Positions 43,850 through 56,263 of a stretch of DNA of 64,000 nt are shown in pieces. How positions within the stretch are numbered: the first letter of the stretch is position 1; each line of letters opens with the position of its first letter. The position numbers were made by a program, and so were the translations under genes. This DNA comes from Branchiostoma floridae (lineage: Eukaryota; Chordata; Leptocardii; Amphioxiformes; Branchiostomatidae): positions 14,780,293 to 14,844,292 of the forward strand of contig NC_049980.1 in the NCBI RefSeq assembly GCF_000003815.2. Reading direction: 5' to 3'. A model generated the notes under the pieces. That model was not told the DNA's origin and searched no databases. It saw nothing but the letters and a program-made list of their open reading frames with translations.

Positions 43850-46800
43850 TGGGTACTGTGGACGTGTATATCCGACCATAGTGGACGCTGTGTTGAACCT
43901 TGGTTGAATCTGCCTCATTATGTTACCGGTAATGAAGGATAGTGAAATGCTACGAATTTTCCATTGCTAACCCTACACCTCTGTTGAGTGGGCAACGCCA
44001 TGAACTGAATGATTCAGAAGACATGTGTCTGACGTCGATGAAAACAACTTGCCATTAAGATGTGCAAACATGATTATTCCACTTTCTGTGACGTTGTCAG
44101 ACGTACTTGAGTATGAGTCTGCTGTTTGGCATTTAAGTTAACATCTGTTACAATATGATATTATGATATTAATGAAAGCTTACCTTTACCTCAGAGAGAA
44201 TGTATGGCAGAAGTCTGGTAGTGATGTAGATGTCACGTCGATATAAAGTTGCTTTCGCAGTACCATGTTGAATCGTAAGAGGTCGTTACGTTACCATATC
44301 ACGCTGCACAAACACATGAAACGGCACGATGTATTGCTATGTATCAAGCTACGCTCATGTACATATACATTTCAAACACACACACACATTTTCCGATGAC
44401 AGCACACTCCCCCATGCCATTGAGGTGTAGGTTGCAGTTTTTGCGCAGTGTTTTCTAATTGCGATAGCTTTGAATTAAAGAGTAGCGATGTTTAAAGTTG
44501 GAGCAAGATATCATGCATAAAGAGCTGAAGGTACTGTATTTCTGGTTCTGATGAACAATGTATCGACGAATATGAAGTCACAAAGCAAAACTGTTGGTAA
44601 GTACTCGTCATTTTATGTGGTAAAATGGGTATCTTTCGGGTGGCCATTGAAGTCTCCCTTTCACTCCTCACCCCTGTATAGTCTCGACATTTCAGATTGG
44701 AACAGATGACCTTTCGTTATCGGAGCGCTTTTTCTCCACACAAAGGTCAAATAACAACAGTCCTGCAATTATAAATGGAGAATCTTGACGCAGAGCGTTA
44801 GCTTCGGGTCATCAGCTTGACACAAAAGGTCAGCCAATATTATTGCGTGAGGTCTATAGTGGAATGGCCCACATCAATGGCTGTATCGTAGGTCTTCTGT
44901 GGATGTTCATTAATTGTGACAAGGATTATGTAGCCAGGCATGAAACACAATAGAAGAGCAGTGGGATATCGGGTTCATTTCGAAAATAATGACTTCCTTT
45001 AAATTTGGCAAACTAGTTTTCTTTCTCTCCTTCAATGGTCTATTCCTTCCATCATTTATAAATTAACGACTCGTCGGTTTATTTTTCCCTTCTTCATGCT
45101 AACTTCTTTGTCAGCTTGTTTTTCATATAAGGAACTGAAAGTTCCCTCGAAACAACTATCCTTCCTATAGCTGTACATGTATAACATTTGATTTTGTTTC
45201 CTTTCCCATTGTCTGTAGACAATATAGTAGCGCTACTATCTACTCGTTCTTGACCCACAATAGAAATATGCTATATACTCCTATCAGAAAATGAAATCAT
45301 GAATGTAGCTAGGTATGCTTTGCAAATAAAATAGAATAATCAAGTAAGTTTTGCTGTACCGTATATCAAGTTGTCTCACCCTTTATACCCCCTTGGTATC
45401 TCATAATTGCCCGGTTTTATTGCTGTCCTTCACTGATTCCCCAAAGCTCCCCTCCCCATTAGCAGCAAAGCCCTCAGGGCCTTGTTGCAGCTTTCCACAT
45501 TTTACAAGGGCACACGAAAAGTAACAAGGGGTCATCAAATGATGGTATCAAACCATTTTTATCATCATCAAAAAACAAATTCCTTATAAACCATAACCGT
45601 AGATATGGTATATGCCTCATCCAGATAAATGTCATGTTATCAAAACACAATACGGAGCGGTGCGAATGTTTCAAATCCGCCTCCTTTTGCTCTGATTTCC
45701 ATTATGATTACATCCTGAGTCTGTGTAGGAAACCTGAAGAAATTTTTCACCAATATGTTTCCGTTTCTTTCAATATCCACACGTTAGTAGATAATTCTTC
45801 ATTCTGATATAGTTTTTGATGTCTCCTAAACGTTAAAGTATGTCTCAGTTTTGTGGGGTTTATGTTGCGCGAAGGCTGGTCCTTTGCAGGACCATCGGTG
45901 CATGGGTGTGGGGAAAGGGATTTTAGCAGAACCTCTATTCAAACAACAGCAGCGTTCGTGCCCTTCACGCCTCATATAGCACAGAGGTCACGATTGGTTC
46001 ACCCTGCCCGTATCTCGGTCGGTACAGCGGCAGATGTGCGCCTTTTATCAACCAAATCGGCACGAAATGGGAGCTCCTCGTGTCAAATGTTAATTATTTG
46101 GCAAAAATTATAACGGCTCTTCGCCACAGAATCAATGATAAATCCTTCAAAAGCAATGAATATAAAACGATCTCGTGGTGGCAAGATAGATAATCTTATT
46201 CAACCATACGAAACTTTCCTTTCAATGCACTATTTAGTATGGGCCATTTCTTGAGTGCGATACTCAATTAGTAATGGCGGAAAAAATGAAACGTAATGGA
46301 GCCTATACATTCTGTGTTAAATCACAGCGCTACCACGGGAAAACAACAAGCATTGCCACACTGATATGGTTAAATAAAACTTATCAGTCAGAACATCGTA
46401 AAAATTGTAAGCCTGAACAGAAGCTTTATTGACGCAACAGAAAGTACAGTGACGTTTGTACGGGCAACTACAAACTACAGGATAGATCTAGAAATACAAC
46501 ATAAATTTTACACCCGTACTTTCCGTAATATCGTGCGTGTTATATGTACAATCATGTCGGGCTAGTTGTGGTTTTCAGTATCTTTTTTAATATCAGATTA
46601 CATATTACGGTTGCCTATAAGTACGGTGTGAACTATAGGTCAACACATCCATCAAATGCAGATTATTTCATTCTGCAGAAGTAGGCAATGGCTGATGGGA
46701 TGATAAGGATGTTATGATGAGCATTCTTTCATGTTTGCAAAGTTATCATATGCAAATGTGTGGTCTGCGGCTCAGGTGGTTATTGTTCCAAATATGAGAC

Positions 46801-48748
46801 CTATTCACGACACCTCTCATGTTGATGTTTTTGACCGTTAATCATAACACGCTCTTGACGTTTTCCAGAGTCTGTGTTGAACTCTGTCTACTTTTCAAAC
46901 CCATGCACGGGCATGATTCATTACATCGCGCATTATTGAGGAACTAGGTTGGCGTTGTAAGCAAAACTTTCTCTTTGTGATGGTGCGTTCTGTCAGCGGT
47001 GGCAGTAAGGTTAATGATGATGTTTCGGGCTGCTGGTTGTGTTATCGCAGCATGACGCCATGTCTACATGTCATCATCACATCCGCACGCTTCCGTGGGC
47101 AAATTACGACTTTGAATACAAATGGATGTAGTTTGTCAATGAGCAATCGTCGTAATTGTTCCTCCTATTGCTGTCACGTAGCCCCATTGGGGGAGAGGTA
47201 CATCAATAATGTAAGAAAAAAAGACGCAAGCACCTCTTTGTTATCATGCAAGGCTTAGGAATTTCCTTTGGTATAATGATGAAATGTGAATAGTTCTCTA
47301 AAAATATGTACGGTTTGAATCTAAAAAAATCCGAATAGTCTCATTGCGAGACCAGCTCAAACGAAACTGATCAATCAACAAATGGCGGCCTATTACATGA
47401 CTATTCCGAAAATGGAGTTGATGGGGCAATTTGCAGAAATGGCCGGAAAATGTTCTGATGTCGTAAATCCCAGTGCATACAGAAGAAGAGCAGGCACAAA
47501 GCTGTCACGGAGGATAGCCGTCATTCTTTGTTCTTCCTAAGCCCCCATTGTTCAGGGGTTTGTAAGTTATTACGGTATGATCCCATGAAAAAAGCCGGCT
47601 ACATCACATGGCTATGGTGAAGTGATAGTTCGTGCAGAACGGACTCAGGAAGATCAAAATATCTATCGTCAAAGCCACTTAGTGTAATTGGCAATGACCG
47701 AAGGCGTTCTGCACCAAAGGTAAGTGATAGCGCAACGGATTTTGTAATTACATTGCCGTTTGTTCCCGAGGCTTAGAGTCTAGTACAGCCTTAGCTAGCC
47801 TTTCCAAGACGAATGGATTACTCGGGTTGGCAGGTTAACCTGACCAAAGCTGGCCTAAGGCTTTGCTTCAAGTTTCATGAGGAAAGCACAGACTGGGTAG
47901 CACTGCCCTGTCTAAGGCAATTTTCGTCAAGCATTCTCTGTACTGCCAAGTACCTATTTTGCAGGTGACTAGTTATGGTTCGCGGAAACCTCTGCCACTA
48001 CAGTAGCTGAAAATCACTCCTAGAATAGAAGGTATAGAATGGTATTGGGTACACGGGTATGTCTTAATGGGATCTAGACTTGGTTAGACATAAAAATTCT
48101 TTTTGAGACCTTCTTTTTTTGTTATGCGAGGATTTAGGGGGTGATGCTTTTGAAACTTCAAAATGGGATTCACTTCACGCGCCAGAACATATTAATGTTA
48201 CGTTACAGTGTGATGAAATTGATACCTGTAATACTGACAGTATTGGCTTTACACATGCCATTGCATCAGATTCATAGTGCTGCAAGTTCACATAGGTGGT
48301 ATGCCGGAATAGTTTGTATGCACATAACCTAGTATGATAGCATTATTGCCTGCATCATATTGTGATGGACGCAGTAACTCGTCTTTAATTGACGACCATT
48401 AGGAATAGGCTCCTAGGTTGGTTATTAAAAGAAACATCTTAAGTAATCATAAAACACAAAGGGGTACAATTTGACGTAAGAAACGCACATTTCTAATCAG
48501 TCTGTCAAGTCATTATTGCCCAATGCAGATAACGGATTGGATAAGGGAACAATGCCTCATGGCTACTGATTTTATTGTTATTAGCGTGGCAGCAAGCATT
48601 TGTTCTTCATCCATATCATCATTGAATGGATGAGTAAAATCTGTGTTTCCTATCAATTAATCTTATTGATTTTCCTGAACATATTTGTAAACACGTGCGC
48701 GGATTTATCATGACGATTACGTGAGGAACCCTGGCTTGTCAAACCGTG
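43850..48748. other. Gene-poor region with possible regulatory blocks
   Basis: No exon chain recognised. Blocks that look non-random: 45850-46110 (CG-containing, unusually open in one frame, followed by TGTTAATTATTTGGC), 46640-46800 (CATATGCAAAT octamer-like POU site next to TTTGCAAAG) and 47000-47230. At 47629-47710 CGTGCAGAACG faces CGTTCTGCAC about 70 bp away. These are candidate conserved enhancers by appearance only. Confidence 0.35.
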
Positions 48749-48992
48749 ATAGCCTGGTAACCATACCATCGGAAGCTCCCTGGTAGCTCTACGGTGCCGG
48801 GAGCGTCGTCACCCGTCCGCCCAGTTTATTAGCGCACGCCTGGGAATTTTGGCGGGGTTGGTTTCAATTACTTCGCGGCGGCAGTAATCAGAAAGGCCGG
48901 CTGAAAGACATGCTGACAGCTAAAAATACCATTCTTAGGAGAACTGGAACCAGTACATCCCTAAGCCGGCCCGTAGGAGTGGCTACCAGGCT
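48749..48992. mobile_element. MITE with AGCCTGGTA ends
   Basis: ATAGCCTGGTAACCATACCA at the left and GTGGCTACCAGGCT at the right form diverged inverted ends. The GC-rich interior includes GGGAGCGTCGTCACCCGTCC, GGCCGGCTGAAAGAC and TAAGCCGGCCCGTAGG. I recall this composition from amphioxus MITEs. No clean target duplication was found. Confidence 0.6.
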
Positions 48993-51900
48993 GTAACAAA
49001 CACGATCTCTATATATTGTAAATCGAGAGACACCGCTCCTGAAGCTGCACTATGGTGTCAATGTAGTCATGAAGTCATGACAACCGAACCCTCTACCTAA
49101 CTATGTGTAAGGTGATTTACTACATGGGCATTTTATCAGTTAACCTACACTATACATATTTTCCGTCATGGTAAAAGCTCAAAGTTATTTGGAACATCTA
49201 CATACCATTTCATCATCGGGGAAGTTTTCCTTGTCAGTTTAGTGCCCTCCTTATAGGTTGAAGGAGCCTGCGGTGTATATCAATGGTAGGGACGCCCACA
49301 TGATAATTAAACAGGCACGCAATGAGTGAGTGTCTTTGATATTGAGACCATAATGTCAGTGCCAAGACTAAGTCTTCGCTGTGTGTTGCCGTCCCGAGAG
49401 TATGTTTCTCCATATCCAGCTTAACCATGTTTATTGATGCCACATTAATGTCACGGCTGTGCTCTTGGGACATTTCAATTCACCTTTTCCCCCGACATGC
49501 ATTATCATACACTTCTGGGCAGTGTGTATCTATAGTTATACTAAAGCTTTATCTGTTTGACGTTTGTGTAGAATGTGAACATGTGTAATAGTGCATCCTT
49601 CCCTAGAATAACCTCAGGAACTAAAGGCGACAGTCAGGCTGGCGACGCGATTACCTTTGTCTTTAATTTTCAATCCTTGCTTATGGGATTTGGATATAAG
49701 CCACCGTAAAATTATGTGCGCAATATTGTGGTGCATCGGCAGTTACAGTCACAAATATGTTTTCAGGAATTCAGAGTCAGACATGAATTATTTTGCAATA
49801 CATATGGTGAACGTCAATGGTGATAACTCTATGATATCAATACTGTAATAACTGTTTACAAAGTTTTTATCCCGGCTATATAAAAGCATTGTAATTGTAG
49901 ATCATTTGATACAAAATCATTTTGCAACAATATCTTATTTATTTGTCACTCCTACGTTACTTTGCCATAGTGCTAATTAATTAAGAACTCGCGTTAATGG
50001 TTGTTATTTCTTGTAACGTTACCTTTGATTTATTTGATGTTGATAGATATGTTCCTATTTTCCCCTGGGCACACTGAAATGTATGAGCGATCTGTCCCTA
50101 TAAAGGATAAGCAGACAAACAAATAAACAAACAAATCAGTTTTGGTGTATTATCATTAGTCTTAATGACTTAGTGCTATAGAAAATGAAACATTTTAGAA
50201 TTGTTGCATAATGAAAGCAGTCAGCGCAATCCATGACCAATCCATCACTTGTGACCTTCCCGCGCAAGTTCATCGTATTGATTATGAGATAGTAATTAAC
50301 GTCTCTTACTGTCACTGGAAGAAATGTCATCAACGAAAAAGAATCTTTACATGCACATGGTTATAACCATTGAGTTGACACGCCATGCCTGTTGAATTAC
50401 TCTTTCCAATATCAACTAAGCCTTCCATGGACTTTAATCTAACATCAAATGTACTCCGTTCATGAAAGAGAAAACATCAAGGGTAGACAGCAAGTTTTAC
50501 TGAACAGATTTCAAGCATCTTTCCTTCTGGGACTCATTTACGTATCTCATACTTGACCTGATCATACAACGACTGATTTCTATAAACTGTAGTGCACTAG
50601 AGATGACCTCTTGTCTGGAAAAGGTCCTGACTATACATATTGATACCTAACTCTTCACTAACAATTGACACATCGCGTGCCGCAATGTTTAATTCAATTT
50701 TGGCAAAGAGCTGCAGTCGCCTTTGGTGAATTCCCTGGCCCCTGAAGCAATGTTCTTTTCATCGTATCTCAGTAAACTTCCCGCCTGAAGATGGCATAAA
50801 TAATGGAAGCTTCTTGATATGGACAGAACTGACGTGAAGTAGCCAATTCATGCAGGCAGGGGATTACACCTTGGACCTGAGAACATGTACGGTATTCTGA
50901 CGTACGTGTGAGCAAGGGAGGGGGGGGGGACTAAGAGATGAAAGCTTATAGATATGATTAAGTCAAACATTCATCCGTCAGGAAACCCTTCAAAAGTTGC
51001 CAGTCTTTTGAAATGGCTAGAAAAATCCAATACACGTCAATGTTCGCCCATTTTTATAAAATAGATATATTTATGCCATAAAACGAGCCTTTTCTTTTAC
51101 CAGCGTATACTACGGCGTCAAATTTAGTTGGAATCTTTGCAATGTTTTTCATAGACTGATGATTGCTCCTGACATGTCTGATTGATGTTTGCAGTTTTGA
51201 ATTCAAAACATAATGATGGCGCATTTGAGGATAAAAACAACAACAAATAACGTGGTAAGACAACTGGTTCTTGAAAGCTATGGCAGTTGTGGAGCAGAAG
51301 TAAATTTCTTCACTCCCGTCCACTCCACAAGAATGTGTATTGGTGTTCCAGAAGGTGCACATCTCTAGCAAAGGGAGTATAAATTGCTCCAAATCTTTCC
51401 CATCGGTTCAGCTACAACAAGCAACCCACCAACCTCAGCAATAACGTAACCTTCTCCACCGAGATAATGATTGGTAAATGAGTCTCACCGCTTGTTAACG
51501 CTCCTCCTGGGTTGGGTTCACCCCATCGCTCTGACTATGTCAGACCTATGGGAAATTGGATGCAGCGAGCAGTGCCGACCCATGACTATGGAGTTTGCAT
51601 GTGTGATTAGCTTCTCGCTGTGAGGGAAGGCGACTTAATTGGTACCAGGTGTCATTCTCCACACTCTCACAGGAAATACCTTTTGAAAAGCTCCTTGAAT
51701 CTAAATCCATCCGTGAGCCTCCATCAATCTAAAACTTTTATGCCTTTACAGGATATCTCCCACAAGATCCAATGATAAAACAATATCCATAACGGCGTAG
51801 ATAGGGATAGCCAGAGGCATATGAACCATTACCTGTACATACGTAATATGTAACGTTACGTACATGTGTCATACGGACCAAACTACGGAAAACGAGTAGT

Positions 51901-52900
51901 TTTGCTAACCCGTAAATGTCTAAATGTCCAATTATCATTTTGTCATTCTAGTCTATTTGGTTAAGTCATGAATATTGTTTATTCCTTATCTTTCTAGTAT
52001 ATTATATGCCCGGTATTAGACATATGGCAAACTTAGCGTACTTCAAAACTGTCTCTTTATCGTTATACCTTTCTGAAATGGCTTCATTTTTCTTTCCTGT
52101 CCGTTATCCCCCAAACGCTGTCCAGACAATAAAGAGGACGTAGTTTGAGGATTAAAATCACTCTTGCAGCTGTACCCTCTTCCATGAATACTGGTGGTTC
52201 CCATCTTGTCACAACCAATTTGCTTCTTTCTTTCTTTCCTGGAAGATCTCCAAACCCACCCACTGACGGGACCAGGTTTGGGCAGACTCATTTGGTTTCT
52301 GTGGATCCTCTCCCCAGTTTGGTTGCTGTTGGAGTGGGTTCTGTCATGATTGAAGAGGCCAGACCAGCCCCAATCTATCTTGCTGCAGATTCAAGTCTTA
52401 GGTCGATCCGGGTCAATGTTGTGTTACCCAGATTAAGATCTTTTAAGGCATTCCTTGACAAGCATTAATTTATTTGGACGACTTCAACAGAGAACGCGTC
52501 TTAATTCCATGTGGGCGTGGCATGCCGACTGAAAGAAGTTCTCTGTCAAATGCCTTGATGCATCTGTATGAATATATTTTTCCACATCTTACAAAATTGT
52601 ACAAAATCCCTAAAAAGTACATTCTTCAGTAAAGGTTATGCCCATTGTGATAATGGTAACTTTGATATAAGTTATCTGATAATCCTGAAGAAATGTACCT
52701 TCAGCCGACCTACCATTACTCCACATAATACTACCACTACATTAAAAGAGTGTGTAGTTATTGTTTCATTGTTTCATTCGTTTCCTTGCTTGCATTTATG
52801 AATAAACTGATGCATCATCTTTACGCATGGAAATAATCTCGATACAATGATATGATCCAGACGTATAAATGATAGAACCATAACGTGCTGATGCGCTCCC
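48993..52900. other. Gene-poor region
   Basis: Several open frames of 60-112 codons lack splice context or domain features. The block 51450-51670 (GCTCCTCCTGGGTTGGG, then TGTGATTAGC, CTTAATTGGTACCAGGTGTC) looks regulatory, with homeobox-type TAATTG and an E-box. A G-run lies at 50922-50930. Confidence 0.35.
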
Positions 52901-52904
52901 CTGG

Positions 52905-53284
52905 TAGTCGCTATCGCGGATTTTCCTCACGTTTCCCGTTGATGTGACTGGACTTTGATCCGCCCGGGTGTGCGTTGATTGGCCGGGGCAGTGATGTACG
53001 CGGGGCCTTATTGGTGACGAGCACGGATAGGTCAGGAGGAAAACCTCCTAATTTCGGACGCACCAAATTGGGGCATAAAATCAATTGCGGAATAGCAGGC
53101 GGAATAGGCGATGAGCGTGTGGAATTTGGGAATAGGTGGCAGTTTGCGGCAGCAGGGAGATCACCAAGAACGGTTCTCATCCGAGGGATCTCGCTTCATA
53201 CGGGTTTCGCCAGGCCTTATCCCGGTATGCTCAATTGATGCATTTGAGATTCGCGATCAAATCCACCAGATTGACCCGTCAAAG
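52905..53284 (+). promoter_or_regulatory. GC-rich island and candidate first exon
   Basis: The stretch is GC- and CpG-rich within AT-rich surroundings. It has two CCAAT-type sites in the ATTGG sense (GATTGGCCGG at 52977, TTATTGGTGACG near 53008). It ends in a consensus donor, TCAAAG|GTAAGTATG, at 53284/53285. A frame from ATG 53111 stays open to that donor (58 codons, ending IRDQIHQIDPSK), so the exon could be coding or 5' UTR. No downstream exon could be recognised in the window. Confidence 0.35.
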
Positions 53285-55600
53285 GTAAGTATGAAGGATT
53301 TTTCCTATTCATTTCGTATGGATCGACTTTTCATGCCGATGCCAATGTCAAAACAAAGTTACGCTAATGCCTAATGTACAAAGAACTGGTCTGAATACGT
53401 TGCCTTGATTATGGTGCATGCTCTGAATATACATGTATAGGTGTAATGTTGGAAGAAGAAACTTAGTTTTTCATTTCCAATTTTCTAGGGATACATGATA
53501 CGTCAAATCTGAACTTTTTGTTCTATCTCATTAGATATACTTTTGCGATAAGCGACATGTCCTTGACTGTCCAACAAGGATAATATTTTCGCGGAAGCAG
53601 TCGTTAGACACCAGACGAAGTTTTGCGCTATAATTACACCAACGCCGTCCCAACTGTTACAATGGGCAATATCGGATTACGAATTACACCCGAAGAAAGC
53701 AACATGGAGACATTGTGGCGGGCTCCCCCCATTTCTGATTTATATAGAAGTAAAGGTGCCTTCAAATAAATGCCTGTAATCAACAGAGTCAAGGTAAACT
53801 GCAAAAGGCATGAGTTTGGGAATAATCTATAGGCGGATTACCATCATTCCGATGAGGTACCTTTCAGTGCAGATAGGGAAGGTGTTGAGTTCAAGATTTG
53901 TCTGCCTGTAGAAAGTCATCCATCATTCTCTATGGTGTAATTAAAGCTGGAGAAGACGAAAGAAAAACTCATGTGTCTTTATTAGTACTGTATCAGCCAC
54001 CGACAGAGGCAAGCTGTTCGTCGTAGCAGAAAATACATCAACGTTTCTTATAGTGGATAAGCACTGGCACTCTTCTTGTTTCTGTGGCGAGAAATTTTGC
54101 CATCACACCATCTGTATCTAGTAAGTCAAGGGTCACAGGAAAGTGACATTTCTGCTACCCGCAATCTGAAATCTAGCCAAATTAAATACCACGTAATTGA
54201 AGATTTGCCATGCTTCGACATAGAATAACAGACCTTGTCTGTGAGATGTTGATAGTCGCCAGAGTCACCAGGTATAAATGGCATCGTAATAGTCTCGTGA
54301 CAATGGCACATTATCCGACGTCGTTTAGTAATCAACAAATTCTAATTGATGGAATCCCATGATATATCGCGTCAACGGATCCGTGTAATTCCACTGATTA
54401 CAGACAAATGGCCACCTACATCACTGTAGACAGAAATAGGACAGAAAAAGACAAATGTCCTATAATAAAAAGGCCGCTTCAGCGTAAGCTGCTTACTGAC
54501 GTGCTTTCTACACCATGAGCGCTCTATGTGGCGGTGACGTCATATCATTGATCCAGGCCATGACCTCTAAACAACTGATGAGAATACGTCATTACCTCGA
54601 TTGGAAAGAACTCAATCTCTCCCACGAAGACCCAGTCTACCCATCCGCTCTTCAAAAGAAGTTTAGCTATGAGTAAACGCCGTATACGTCAAAGAAAAAT
54701 AACTCTTGTAACAGCTTTGATTGATCGTGGATGATTGTTTCTCCACTGATGATACAATGTACGATGTAGCTACATTAAAAACATTGTGCACGACTATAGT
54801 TAGAACTTGTGTTATATACATAAGCCACATCCAAATTAGTATCTCTACTGACATGAACCCATAATCCATAACCGATGATGCAGCAGCACGACTATTCACC
54901 TCAGCAGCACGGCGGCAGCTACCTCACAATGATGTCCTGGTAGCAGACGGAACAGTCTGTCGCAAGTAGCCTGGTTGACCTCAAGGCTTGAAGCGGACAC
55001 CATGGTCAGGCTGCGGCACGAAAGATAATCTACAGGCCTTCATTTTTACTCTAAATCAAAATGTGTATGATGCTAAATTTAGCAATTTCAAAGATGTTGC
55101 ATTGCAAAGAGGACATATATCTGCTTGTACGTACTTGGGCATTCAACCATCAAATATTCTATTCTGGGTCGAGGAGCTTTTTTGTCAGATTTACCATGTT
55201 CATGACCTCCAGGATTAAAAGCGATTCCCAGTGTCTGGAGTTGGAAAAGTTTGAAACTTGCGAAGATGTCGTCCAATCAACTCCAATGAGGAAACAATGT
55301 TATTTTATAAAGACGAACAGTTAGTGGTTGCCAGCTTTGCCAACGTTATATAATAGTGTAATGCTCAGACATTCAGGCTCTTCCAACCTTATGATGACTA
55401 CTTTCCGCAGTGAGTTCACGGTTAAATGTGCCTTTGTCACTTTTCCATTGCCCAGAATCAATAAAATGACACTCGTACTACCTTTAGCCGATTGGCTTCA
55501 AACTTGGTATGGAGGCAATTTTAGATATTACCAACAGTACTTTCGCATTTTGCCATTTTGGGATATTATATGGATGCGTTGGAGTTTAAACGATACAATG
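53285..55600. other. Gene-poor region, nothing recognised
   Basis: No exon, RNA gene or bounded repeat was identified. Open frames at 54988-55324 overlap each other in different phases and are not convincing. Confidence 0.4.
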
Positions 55601-55625
55601 TCTTTGATGAATTGTCAACGTATTT

Positions 55626-55946
55626 GATTTCGGCAAAAATTAACGTAATGGCCATTCCCAAAAGGCCTATTCTCATTGAATTAATGTGCAGATTTAGTAC
55701 AAACAAATATTTTCAGGTTACATACACTGACGCACAAACATTTGTCCTAGGCTATGGTAAACAGTTGATACGGTTAACAATTTACGAGGACAGACATACA
55801 GTTATTATTTTTTTATTTCGGCAAATGTACCGCAATGGCCATTCCCAAAGGTCTATTCTCATTGAATCAATGTGCAGATTTGGTACAAACAAATATTTCC
55901 AGGTTACATGCACTGACGCAATAACATTTATCCTGTGGTAAACAGT
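55626..55946 (+). repeat. Direct repeat, two copies 188 bp apart
   Basis: ATTTCGGCAAAAATTAACGT...CTATGGTAAACAGTT (55626-55770) recurs as ATTTCGGCAAATGTACCGCA...CTGTGGTAAACAGTT (55814-55946). The shared core includes AATGGCCATTCCCAAA, TCTATTCTCATTGAAT and GTACAAACAAATATTT. The open reading frame across it is a by-product of the duplication. Confidence 0.8.
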
Positions 55947-56009
55947 TACCTAGTGAAAAATATTCTGATTCAGAAGCAATGGTCTAAGCTGAAATAAGAC
56001 GTCAACGTA

Positions 56010-56263
56010 AAGGTGATATCTCACAGCACTAGGGGCACCGGTGCAGCACTGCGGGGTTCGAAAGTTTACACAAAGAATTTCAGAGATAAGGAACGAAATT
56101 TTATTATGTTCTGTGTATTTTGTTGTTTTCTAAGTCATAATTTTACGTATTACGCAATACCTAAGTTTAAAAAAAAAATCGGCGAAAATAACAAATCAGT
56201 GCTGCAGTGAATGAGCCCCGTTGTGCCGCACCGGTGCCCCAAGTGCAGTGAGATTACAGCTTA
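56010..56263. mobile_element. MITE with ~45-bp TIRs
   Basis: AAGGTGATATCTCACAGCAC then TAGGGGCACCGGTGCAGCAC at the left. The inverted right end reads AAGCTGTAATCTCACTGCAC then TTGGGGCACCGGTGCGGCAC. Most positions match, with GGGGCACCGGTGC identical. The interior is AT-rich and non-coding. Confidence 0.8.

Noticed and set aside
45853-46113. 86-codon plus-strand frame
   Set aside because: No splice sites, no homologous look and low-complexity flanks; more like a regulatory block.
55328-55941. Possible two-part coding region
   Set aside because: The frames follow a non-coding direct repeat and show no domain features or splice logic.
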